Shown: positions 25,963 to 36,162 of the stretch, in pieces
How the letters are laid out: every line of letters begins with the position of its first letter
Position numbering within the stretch: the stretch's first letter is position 1
NCBI GenBank assembly: GCA_029204045.2
Contig: CM055061.1
Span: 42,370,977-42,434,976, forward strand
DNA from: Tillandsia leiboldiana
Lineage: Eukaryota; Streptophyta; Magnoliopsida; Poales; Bromeliaceae
Length of the DNA stretch: 64,000 bases
Direction: 5' to 3'
Program-made: the position numbers and the translations under genes
Notes under the pieces: generated by a model
What the model saw: the letters and a program-made list of their open reading frames with translations, nothing else
The model's database searches: none
What the model was told of the DNA's origin: nothing

Positions 25963-28900
25963 TCAACCCACGCTAAACAAGTCTGGAAAACACTCTCGCA
26001 TCTTCGACTCCAATTCCCAAGTCACCTCGCGCTCTTCATGATTACTCCATAGCACATTCACATAAGGAATAGTCCGGTTGCGTAACTTTTTGTCTTCACG
26101 TGCCAGGATTCGGACCGGTGTTTCATCAAAGCTCAAATCCTCCCGAAGTCCAATAGTAGAAACATCGAGAACATGCGACGGAATCAGGGACGTATTTTCG
26201 AAGCATCGAGACATGAAAAACGTTGTGGACGCGGTCGAGATTTGGTGGCAAGGCTAAGCGGTAAGCTACTCGGCCAACGCGCTCCAAGATCTCAAAAGGT
26301 CCAACGAACCACGGGCTCAATTTGCCTCTTAAACCGAACCGTTTAATCCCCTTGGATGGGGAAACCCGGAGCAACACGTGTTCCCCTACTTGAAACTCCA
26401 AATCGCGTCGTCTCTAGTCTGCATAGCTTTTCTGCCAACTCTGGGCGGTCAATAACTGCTGCCTGATAAGGCGCACCTTTGTCTCGGTCTCCTCTACTAA
26501 GTCCGGGCCCAGAAACTTCCGCTCCTCCAAGTCATCCCAACAGATAGGCGACCGACATCGACGCCTATACAACGCTTCATACGGCGCCATCTGGATACTA
26601 GCCTGATAACTGTTGTTGTAGGCGAATTCCACTAGGGGCAGATAGCGTGACCATCCTTCTCCCAAATCGAGCACGCAAGCTCAAAGCATATCTTCGAGGA
26701 TCTGGATCACCCGTTCTGATTGTTCGTCGGTCTGGGGGTGAAAAGCCGTGCTGAAGTGCAGTTTGGTTCCCAAAGCTTGCTGCAAACTCTGCCAAAAGTT
26801 TGACACGAACCGCGTGTCTCTATCCGAAGTAATTGATGCCGGTACCCCGTGCAACCTCACCACCTCGTTGATGTAGACTTGCGCCAAACGGTCTCAGGTC
26901 CACATCGTGTGAATGGGTAGGAAATGGGCCGACTTTGTCAATCGATCCATTATGACCCAGACCGCGTCGTGCCCTTGCTGTGATCGTGGAAATCCGGTGA
27001 CGAAATCCATGGTGATCTGCTCCCATTTCCACTCTGGCACGGGTAGAGGTTGCAGCTTCCCCGCCGGGCGCTGATGTTCGACTTTTACTTGTTGACAAGT
27101 CAGACAGTGCGCCACAAACTGCGTTATGTCTCCCTTCAATTTAGGCCACCAAAAAGTCTGCTTAAGGTCCCTGTACATCTTCGTACCACCGGGATGCGCC
27201 GCGTAAGAAGCACAATGCGCCTCTGATAATATCTCTCTCTTCAGATCAGGTAGATCGGGCACACAAATGCGTCCTCGGAACCGCATTGTATCGTCCGCTC
27301 TGACCGAAAAGTCACCCTCCCGGTCCGAAGGAATCTTGTCCCGTACAAGCTGTAGTTGAGCGTCCGTCTTCTGACCATCCAGGATCTTCTCAAACAAGGT
27401 AGGCTTGACCACCAGGGACAAAAGTCGCGAAACAACACCCGCCAGCACAACCTCTAATCTCATCCGCGAGAAATCCGCGATTAGACGTCTTGCTGAGTGA
27501 CAGTGTTCACTGGTAACTTTTCTGTCTGACCCTTCCTGCTCAAGGCATCGGCTACTACGTTTGCCTTTCCAAGGTGGTACTGAATGGTCAAATCATAATC
27601 CTTCAACAATTCCAACCAACGTCTCTGCCGTAAGTTCAATTCTTTTTGTGTGAAAATGTATTTAAGGCTCTGGTGATCCGGAAACACATTGCAATGAGCT
27701 CTATAGAGGTAGTGTCTCCAAAGTTTTAAAGTGAAAACGACCGTTGCGAGTTCCAGATCGTGCGTAGGGTAGTTTCACTCATAATCCTTAAGTTGTCTTG
27801 ATGCGTAGGCTATGAATTTTCCCTATTACATCAGCACACTTCCAAGACCGCTCCGTGGTGCATCACAATAAACATCGAAATCCTCACCGGGTATCGGTAA
27901 TGTAAGCACGGGTGCCCGTGTTAGTTTGTCCTTGAGTTCCTCAAAGCTCTCCTGGCATTGAGTCGTCCATACAAATCTCTCCCCTTTCCTGGTTAGGCGA
28001 TTCAGAGGGGTGGCAATTTTTGAGAGACCTTCCACGAAGCGCCTATAGTATCCTGCCAAACCCAAGAAGCCGCGGATTTCTGTTACTGTAGTCGGTCGGG
28101 GCCAGTTAGTTACTGACTCCACCTTCTTAGGATCCACCGCAATTCCCGTTGCTGAGACTATGTGTCCCAAGAAGTCCACTTCACGAAGCCATAACTCACA
28201 CATCTTGAGCTTAGCAACCAATTTCTGGTCCCTGAGAGCCTGGAGAATTACTCACAGATGCTCCTTATGTTCCTCATCTGTTCGTGAGTAGACCAAAATG
28301 TCATCAATAAAGACCACAACAAATTGGTCCAAGAAGGGTTTGAATATCCTATTCATCATGTCCATGAACACCTCTGGGGCGTTCGTAAGTCCGAACGGCA
28401 TAACCGTAACCTCATAATGACCGTATCGAGTTCGAAAGGCTGTTTTAGGTATATCCACACCTCGAACTCTAAGCTGACGGTAGCCGGACTGCAAATCTAT
28501 CTTCGAGAACACTGTCGCTCCTAGTAGTTGGTCGAACAGGTCATCAACCCGAGGCAAAGGGGTACTTGTTTTTCACAGAAACCTTGTCTATCTCCCGATA
28601 GTCGATGCAAAGACGTAAACTCCCGTCTTTCCTTCGCACAAAAAGTACGGGAGCGCCCCAAAGCGACTCGCTCGGTCTGTTGAACCCCCTTAAAATCGGG
28701 GTGTCCGCTGGCTGAGCTGAAGGCCAAGAGATCAAAACCATGGAAGCTATGACTACCATACTCTCTCCCTCCACCAGTCTTCTTGCCCACGATACAAAAA
28801 AGAAAGATGAGAAAAGAGTACTCCTATATGCCAAACCTACGGTTTCCGAGATGCCAGGTTTCTGCAGCCGCACCTGGCGCTTCTCGTAATCAATCACCGC

Positions 28901-28970
28901 CTAGTATTTAGTGAGCCAATCCGTACCAAGTACCACATCGAACTCCTTAAGCGGGATTACCACTAAATTC
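25963..28970 (-). pseudogene. pol of element B: protease end, RT, RNase H, integrase, chromodomain
   Basis: In minus-strand order the domains are as follows. The end of the aspartic protease is at about 28840-28970 (FDVVLGTDWLTKY). RT is at about 27830-28800 (WGAPVLFVRRKDG, KIDLQSGYRQLRV, TAFRTRYGHYEV, MPFGLTNAP, and the catalytic FIDDILVYS). RNase H is at about 27490-27830 (DHQSLKYIFTQ, VVADALSRK). The integrase has its HHCC finger at about 27110-27230 (AHPGGTKMYRDL, HCLTCQQVK) and a DDE core from about 26640 to 27010 (TMDFVTGFP, TSDRDTRFVSNFW, DEQSERV). A chromodomain-like tail is at about 25965-26110 (LWSNHEEREVTWELESKM). Stops occur at 28911-28913, 28252-28254, about 27820-27830 (two in a row), 26894-26896, 26681-26683 and 26414-26416, plus a one-base insertion near 28557. 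Most stops are explicable as C-to-T changes. It is clearly non-functional. Confidence 0.9.
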
Positions 28971-29673
28971 CCAAGGATAACGTAGCCTTCCCAACTTTAT
29001 CGGGCAGGAAGGTAAAAACTAATCGCTTGAAACTCCAACCTCATCGGTTAGCAGCGGTGCCCTCTCTTCCCGTCGTGGGGTCGGAGGGCGTCAAGTCGAC
29101 ACTAAAGGGGATCCCCCAACTGATCGAGTTAGGGTATCCCCTCCCCAAATACCCACGACCGATAGTGCCGCCGACACACCTACCAATCACGACAACAAGA
29201 ATGTCGTAAAGTAAGGCTCTAGATCGAGAGGTCAGATCTACCAAAAATTATGGACGCTACTCCACTACCCTCCACCAATCTAAGAAAGGCGAGTAGAAAA
29301 CGTTCTTACAAGTTAAGTTCACAAGTTCCAACAAGCCCGGCACCCGGAGGTGCACTTGAAACTTCAGGCAGTCAAACACCGCTTACAAATTTGCAGTGAC
29401 TGTCGATCCCGAGCGCCCCACCGAGATCCCTAAGCGGGATCCCCACTAGTTCATAGAGCATAAGAACCTGCCCAACCTCGCTGGCCGAGAAGGAACATAG
29501 CTACCTGCCTCGAGGGATTGCCCAGTAGTCCGAACAAACCTATTTCTACGATGGAGGGTTTCTTCTAGTAACTATGGGTAAGGGCGAAAAGAAATAAAAG
29601 AGTGAGATGCTCCGGGGTGTCAAACACGGCCCTATCTTCAAAAAGAGAACTAAGGGTTGGTTAATACTTGCTA

Positions 29674-30429
29674 CTACGTCCTCCGGGGCAGCCCGTCTTG
29701 AGCTGAGCCGTCGCGTAAATCCTCCCGCGGGGCGGTGGCGGCGCCCCTCTCTACGTGTCGTGATGCTGAAGGTACTGTTCCCGGGTTCAGGGGGCAGAAT
29801 GAGCGGAAGTGTCCCGACTTGCCACATCCGAAGCAATGGTCGTGCCTCCAGGAACAATCGATCACCTGGTGTGCTCCACCGCATATGATGCAAGGCTTCT
29901 CCCCCGGTTTCGGTTCTCTTATCGGCATACTCTTTGTCCCTTGCTTCGTCTTCGGATGTTTGGGTGGTCGGCTTCCCTTGGAGAGGCCCTCCCCAGGGTA
30001 AGGATGGGGTTGCTTCTGGCCCTGATTGGGTTCATGGTCCTCCCGCCGGGCACGAGCATCGGCCAGTTCTCGCTCCACCCAAGTGGCCACATCGACCATC
30101 TCCCGAAAAGTGGGCAACCCTACTACTGGCATTACCCGAAAGGTGTCGCTCCTCAAGTCATCTACGATAAAACGGGCCATGTGGGGTTCGTTCCTCCTAC
30201 CAAAGGGAACACGATCAGTCACACCGGTATCTTGTGTCGATGAGTACATGCGTTCTGTGAGCGTTAACAGTTGCCCGGCCATGTCGTGCAACTGTTGTCG
30301 AAATAGCCGGTGCTCCGCAGCTGTCAAAGCCATCACATCCATTTCTGCGCCGTTGATTGAAGACCAAAACCGGGCTATTATCAAGTCAACCCTAGACCTA
30401 ACTCGTCTAACACCATTATCTAAAATCAA
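29674..30429 (-). pseudogene. Shortened gag of element B
   Basis: An open frame of 251 codons; the true start may be the internal Met at about 30339 (MDVMALTAAEH). Its middle matches the C-terminal part of gypsy gag (ARFIVDDLRSD, FREMVDVATWVERELADARA). It is followed by a zinc-knuckle pair, CIICGGAHQVIDC and the canonical CFGCGKSGHFRSFC (CX2CX4HX4C). The large N-terminal capsid portion expected in the family is missing between the start and these motifs, so this looks like an internally deleted gag. In a working element it would coat the RNA and form virus-like particles. Confidence 0.75.
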
Positions 30430-30565
30430 CCAAGGACTCTATTTTCCCCCCCCATCAACACTCGCGCTCTACGTACCTATTACTTGACAATCTCATTGGT
30501 TAGTTGCTAATGGCATTACACTCTGTGGATGTTGGACACCGCCTACCGTGGTTAAAGTCATTTTT

Positions 30566-30576
30566 CTCTGATACCA
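30566..30576 (-). promoter_or_regulatory. Primer-binding site of element B (copy 1)
   Basis: The minus strand reads TGGTATCAGAG, complementary to initiator tRNA-Met, seven bases inside the 5' LTR that starts at 30584. Confidence 0.85.
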
Positions 30577-30583
30577 TAAAATC

Positions 30584-32998
30584 TGTCACGCCCCGGGGGT
30601 TTAAAATAAGCGAAAAATATATACATTTTTTTTTTTAAGTAAACCCGCCAGGCACGTGCGCAGACCCGCCACACACACAAATTCACCCCGCAAACGGACG
30701 GAGTCTCCTTTATATATAAACGGCGTCGCAAGTATAAATCGTACTTTAACCACACTAGCCAAGAAGTTACGATGAGGGAGAAATATCAACATGCACAAAA
30801 CCAAGCCGGCCACCTACATTTTGAAAGGATAAATCCACGGGTTGTAAAACGGTGCCCACACGACACCTAAGTTTTATTAAACATTTTCGCAATCTTTTTA
30901 CTTGATTTGAAAAGAGTGGCGGAAACAACAACTAGTAAGGGAAACGTTCATCCACGATAAAACACAGTTCGAACCCAACATCCACAACAAAGTATCACAC
31001 GCACATAAGCTAACTAACTGAAAGAAATCAAAACGTAAGTAAACGAAAAGTCACCAGCCCCTAATCGGGCTAAGATCCTTGAGTCGCGGCCTCACTGTCG
31101 TCCCGGACCCCACCCTTGACCGAACCTGTCACAGTGTGGGAAGTTAGTGACCAAAGAGTAAGAGGTAGATATAAAACATAAAAGATGCTAAAAGTACTGA
31201 AAGGAAAGCAAACCAATAAACCAGAGCATCCAAAACTCCCCCTCATGAATCCACAATACCCCTGTAAGTCAGAACGGAACACCTGCCAGAAGGTCTAAAG
31301 ACCCCCAGCGAAACGTACACCTTGCTCTCACCTTATTACCTCCAACCCCTCCACGGCACTTGTGCAGCACCTTAAGTAACCGCGAGGGGTCCCCACTACG
31401 TCACCTTGTGGAGCACACGGGTCAACGTACCACCTCTCCGAAAAATTACACCAATGCGGTGGCCAAACCGCTGGTGTGCGTGTAAGCAACCACGAGCATA
31501 ATGACCGAAGTCCATGTGTGATATAGAGCACCGCGACACCAGTCGCAACAGATAGTAATCAAAGGGATACTCATGCGAAAAGGGGTTAGTTGAAAACCAT
31601 TAACACATCTACTTTACTCTTACATAAGACATGATAAGACCTCACTTTAAAAAGGACGCACGATAAGGGTACCCACATTCCGACTTTCGAAAAGCCACCA
31701 CAATCACTCACAATATCTCTTAATATGGTGCAACATAATAATAAGGAGATATGCAACAAAGGGGTTCTAAGAGTGCACCCACTTTAGAAAGCGTCAACCG
31801 AAACACCTGAAATCATCCTGCGCCTTCGTACGATTCCCGGACCTAAAAAGAGTCCCCCAAAAAGAAACAAGGTAAGACTAGACTTGCCCAAGAAGAACCG
31901 AGGTTCCAAACACGTAAAAGTAAGGCGGAAACCGAGCGGTGGCGGCAGCCCCGTGCGATACCAGCCCGCGCGGCGCCACAAACGGCGCAGCCCCGCGCGG
32001 CACCATCCCGCGCGGGCATCACCTGCGGTGCGGCCTCGCGCGGCACCAACCCGCGCGGCGCCGCAAGCGGTGCGGCCCCGCGCGGCACCAGCCCGCGCGG
32101 CGCCGCAAGCAACGCAGCCCTGCGCGCTACCAACCCGCGCGGCGCTGCCTGCGATGCGGCCCCACGCGGCACCAGCCCGCGCGGCACCAACCTGCACGGG
32201 CGCTGCCTGCGGTACGGCCCCACCCGGCACCAGCCCGCGCAGCACCAACCCGCGCGGGCGCTGCCTGCGGTGAGGCCCCGCGCGGCACCAGCCCGCACGC
32301 GCCGGCGGCACGTCCGTACACCGTGGCGGCGGCGCTCTAGGGCATCGCGGCGGCGGTGCGACGAACGGCACAAGCGACCTGGACCAAAATGCGGCGCAAC
32401 CCAAAACCAAAAACAACGAAAACACACGAATAAACGCCGCTTACCTTGATCTAACGGAGAAGACGATCCATTCTCGTTCCTCGCGATGGTGAGGATCCGG
32501 ATCCGCTCCCCGTTGACGGTAACGTCTCGTTCCCGGCTTTCAGTGTGTCGATCGAAGAGATCGGAGATCCGCTTTCTTTTTTTTTTTCTCTCCGAACTAG
32601 GGTTTCCGTTTTCTCTCTTTTCTCTCTGATTAGGGTTTCCGCTTTCTTGGAAAATAATAATTAAATATTTTATTTCCCTCTCGTACGTACAAAATAAAAC
32701 CCTTAATCGGCAGATATAACAAAAGAGATTCCCATCTCCTCGAAAAGTGTGCCGATCATGTAGCACGGGTTCCGGTGCATCCTACAAGTACCGAAACCCT
32801 CAAAATCCCATTTCGGGAGATTCGCAAATCGGATTTCAGATTCGATTGCTTTGTCGTTCCCCGTTTTTTGAGCTCTAACACCGAAAAATACCCACACGCA
32901 CTGATGTTGTACCCAAGAAATCCCGCTAATTGATCCCTTAAACAACTAATTTATTCAAAAGGGGTTAAAATAAACACAAGACAATTCGTGATATTACA
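30584..32998 (-). repeat. 5' LTR of element B (copy 1)
   Basis: A 2415-base LTR homologous to 23514-25916. It contains the GC-rich minisatellite at about 31950-32310. The 307-codon and 213-codon open frames here arise from the minisatellite and are not genes. Confidence 0.93.
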
Positions 32999-33003
32999 AA
33001 TTA

Positions 33004-34027
33004 GGGTTTCTGACAAACGGTAAGGATTCATGTTAAATCATTTAAAATTGATATCCTTACGTTCCCTTGATGTTTCTACGCTAGTTGGATCAAAGTTTCT
33101 CCGAAAATATCAGAGTAATTTTAGGAAATGGCATTTAGGGTTTTTTGTGGAGTCTTTGATAAGATGTAGGTTTTGATTTCTTTGGATCTTGTAAATCCCT
33201 AATTGTGGACCCTAGAAACTCACCTAACACGTTTAATTTTGTAGGCGACGACGTTACGGTGATTGATTTGGTGAAACGGGCGAAAATCGCCATTTTTGCC
33301 TTTGTTACCCTGTGGGAGCGCCGAAGTGAGGTCAGAATCTAAATTCCTCGGAGTCTCCAACGTTCGGCATCGACTTGAGGTGGATGGTGCTTTTCGAAGT
33401 GGACGAATGTCCCCCTATGATTATGTTTCTATTATAGCTAATAAGTATATTTATGTTTATACGTCTATATAGTCATGGGTTGATGCATGAGGGGTTAGTG
33501 TTGCGTGTGTGACCGCGATTCCTAATATGCTTCCAAGTCTGGATTGAGTGACATGAGTCAAGATCCAAAGGTGGAGGCATGAGAATTGGGTCATTTAAAA
33601 ACAAGAATCCTAGGAATGCATTAAAAGCTAGTGTGGCCATAGTACAACAAGCATTGTAGAGCACAGCGGCATAAGATCGTGGCATGGGCATCGCGCTCTA
33701 GATAGTGGTCTCGGGTATAGATCATCCTAGATAGCGAGGGAGTTGCTTTTCATTTCGAGCGAATTTGTAGAGGATTTATTTTGTTAAAGTCAAATGTATT
33801 ATAATATATAAAAGATTTGTGAGATGTAAAATGTAATAGTTAAATGTTTAGTTAAGTTATATTTCTCGCTTCTTGATACCCTCTCTGAGATGTTGTATGT
33901 ATGTTTTCTCATTCATTCTCATACACTGGCTTTGTATACACCTTGGACGGTACTAGGGAGACTTTGTCCGTTCGGCGATCTGTGCGCGTGCGCAAACCGA
34001 CCAAATAGGCGGGCTTGGGGTGTGAGA
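33004..34027 (+). repeat. LTR of element D, second part
   Basis: This continues the D LTR beyond the AATTA duplication left by element B. It ends near GGGGTGTGAGA at 34027, where related elements end GTGTGACA, so the final CA seems mutated. The position is fixed by the primer site that follows. No coding sequence is seen. Confidence 0.55.
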
Positions 34028-34749
34028 AATAAAATGGTATCGGAGCATAAACTGGTCTAGGTAGATCTAGGAGACCCTAGGATAGTAAACTATAAGGACT
34101 TAGGTTTGTGAGTGACTAAATCTTCTATCATGGCGAAAGATTGATTTGGTCAATATATGTCTCCAACGGTGTCTATAGATAGATCGAAGGTGCGCTGCTA
34201 CTCTATCTAAACAATCATATTGGCTGCAGACAACATGATGTTGAAAGTAGAGTAAGGGTGCCCTTCTGTGACTTTCGCCTGATTGAGTTCATTGTATAAG
34301 AGTAAGTCGCGATTAGTACGACGATCGTTGAAACCGACCAGTGTTGTCGCGTTTTGAGAGTTGATGGCGTTGCACTGGTGTCCTCCGATGAGGTCTGTGG
34401 GGCATACGCTAGCGTGTGCCCCGAGTAATCCTTGTTGAGCTAGAGTCGAGAGTAATGTGAATTATTGGCCATTCTCCACGGAGTGATGAGGCAATAAACC
34501 GAGGAAGAGTGGCGGCAGTCAAGGCTGCCCGGTGTCGTGGCAAGTAAGTTACGGGGCTCCAAGGAAACTTGGAGCCATTGGCGGTCGTGACTCGGGTGAG
34601 TCTAGCACCATTTACGCCTTTAAGTGTACGGTTATGTGTCATTGATGGAGTCGACGTTGTGACGTGCCATATGCAGCCAGGGTTGCGGTGGCATCACTTC
34701 CGTTTGGGTCAGTTGTCCCGGCCCTTGGTCGTGTAGAGGTAGAGAAAGA
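34028..34749 (+). mobile_element. Element D interior, 5' part
   Basis: It begins with a plus-strand primer site TGGTATCGGAGC (34035-34046). No gag or pol motif could be recognised in any frame. It is interrupted at 34749 by element C and resumes at 41139. D is therefore either fully decayed or a non-coding LTR element. Confidence 0.5.
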
Positions 34750-35078
34750 TGTTACGGCTTTTTGGTATTGGCATATTTCGTGAGTCAAGTCAGTGAGTTG
34801 AGTCAGAGTCTTAAAGGGATCAAATTGTCAATCAGCAATCAAAGACTTAGAGAAGATTCAACAAGAGCTCAAGTTGACACCCAGTGTCTTGAGTCTTGAA
34901 GATTGAAGTTGAAGAATTGTGGATCAGTTACATCAATCTCAAGAAGAAAGTATTCAAGAGGATCAGGTATGTTTAACTAAATAATTATGGTGATCCGAAT
35001 ACTTTCTTATAGTGTAGAAACACTTGGATGAACTTTTAATTGCATAATAATCAAAAACTGGTGTTCGGACTTGTTCAG

Positions 35079-35300
35079 GATCCGGATCAGAGCCAACGAT
35101 CCGGATCCCGAAGGTTGTTGCTTCATACAAGACTTCGATCCGGATCCATGCAATTTTCGATCTGGATCCCGAATGTTAAGTTTTCTGATTTGTATGAACG
35201 ATCCGGATCGGGCAATGCGATCCGGATCCCGAACCATGGTATTTCTGGAATCGTCAATCTCGTTACGACGATCCGGATCGCAGTAAATCCGATCCGGATC
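35079..35300. repeat. Array of eight GATCCGGATC palindromes in the C LTR
   Basis: The perfect 10-base palindrome GATCCGGATC occurs at 35079, 35098, 35137, 35200, 35219, 35270 and 35291, with one variant GATCTGGATC at 35159. Paired spacings are about 19-21 bases. The array recurs in every C LTR (about 40094-40316, 50562-50783, 55594-55815). It lies upstream of the TATA-like sequence, so in U3. Sireviruses are known to carry clustered LTR palindromes. Confidence 0.95.
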
Positions 35301-35751
35301 GCCGTCCTGAAAATTTCCAGATAAGGTATGTTTTTGATTCTTATCTCTTTCCAAAGGTTTCTAAACTATAAATAGACGTTTAGGGTTTCTCAAAAACGTG
35401 GGAGCTACGGCCGATCTTTTTATAAAACTCTTGAGAGCAACCCTAGAGGCTAGGTTTTCATCGTTCTTCTTTATAGCCTCTTTTAGGTCAATTCGATGGT
35501 TCTTTCAAGAACATATCTTTTGTCGAATTGATCTAATCTTTGCTTAGAGATTTCTTCTACGGTTCTTCATTGATAATCTAAGCAAAGGATCACCATCGAA
35601 GTCAATATTCTTATCGACTGAGTTTGCGTCGTGGATTCGACGTGGCATCGTGGATTCGGTGTGCTAAAGGCGTTTCGTGGATTCGAAGCGTGCGTTCGTG
35701 GATTCGAACGTGAGCAGTGGACGTGCAAAATCGGTGGAGCGCGAGGTCCAA

Positions 35752-35940
35752 GAAATTGAAGGAGGGGTTAAATCCGTGGAGACGGTAATCACCTTGTTAT
35801 TCTTCTTTTCTTAGGGATTGTTATTGCGCGGATATCCAACCGGTCAGCGCAAGGTCCGAAGAAGCTGAAGGAGGGGTTGAGTCCGTGGAGTCGGTAATCA
35901 CCTTGTTATTCTTCTATTCTTAGTGGATTGTTATTGCGTG
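35752..35940. repeat. 109-bp tandem duplication in the C LTR
   Basis: The segment GAAGGAGGGGTTAAATCCGT through CCTTGTTATTCTTC and ATTGTTATTGCG is repeated with an offset of 109 bases and about 10 percent change. It lies between the four CGTGGATTCG words and the LTR end. Confidence 0.85.
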
Positions 35941-36162
35941 TTGGTCCCGTGGTTTTTCTCCTGGATTGGAGTTTCCACGTAAATCTCGGTGTGCTGTTTT
36001 TATTTTCCGCATTGGTTTTTATTTTGCACTGAGATTGAGTTTTTAAGTATTACACCTATTCACCCCCCCCTCTAGTTGTTTGATAGTACCTATTTAGATC
36101 CTTGTGGATCCATAATAACTCTACAATTGGTATCGGAGCGGGTTTTAGGTTTATCTATCTTG

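Larger units (their letters stand above)
23514..32998 (-). mobile_element. Element B: chromodomain Ty3/gypsy retrotransposon, full length, copy 1
   Basis: Two LTRs (23514-25916 and 30584-32998, both TGTCACG...TTACA) flank an interior with minus-strand gag and pol. The five bases AATTA are present on both sides (23509-23513 and 32999-33003), which proves the ends and the insertion. A primer site for initiator tRNA-Met lies at 30566-30576, and a purine-rich tract (AAGGGGTGTGTGATCGA) sits just inside 25917. The domain order protease, RT, RNase H, integrase, chromodomain-like end assigns it to the chromovirus branch of Ty3/gypsy. All coding parts carry stops or frameshifts, so it is inactive. The LTRs differ visibly (roughly 5-7 percent by eye), so it is older than elements C and E. 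Confidence 0.93.
34750..36125 (+). repeat. 5' LTR of element C (copy 1)
   Basis: 1376 bases. It contains the palindrome array (35079-35300), a TATA-like CTATAAATAG near 35366, four CGTGGATTCG words (35630-35706) and a 109-base tandem duplication (about 35752-35940). Confidence 0.93.

Noticed and set aside
29674..30243. Plus-strand frames of 78-153 codons over the B gag
   Set aside because: These are antisense shadows of the minus-strand gag with its zinc knuckles.
31843..32766. 307-codon minus-strand frame in the B LTR
   Set aside because: Its length comes from the 42-bp minisatellite, which keeps all frames open. The equivalent region in the other LTR has different open frames.
35079..35300. 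Restriction-modification or bacterial Dam-related significance of the GATC clusters
   Set aside because: The context is a plant retrotransposon LTR; the repeated palindrome is explained by LTR structure, and there is no bacterial DNA nearby.
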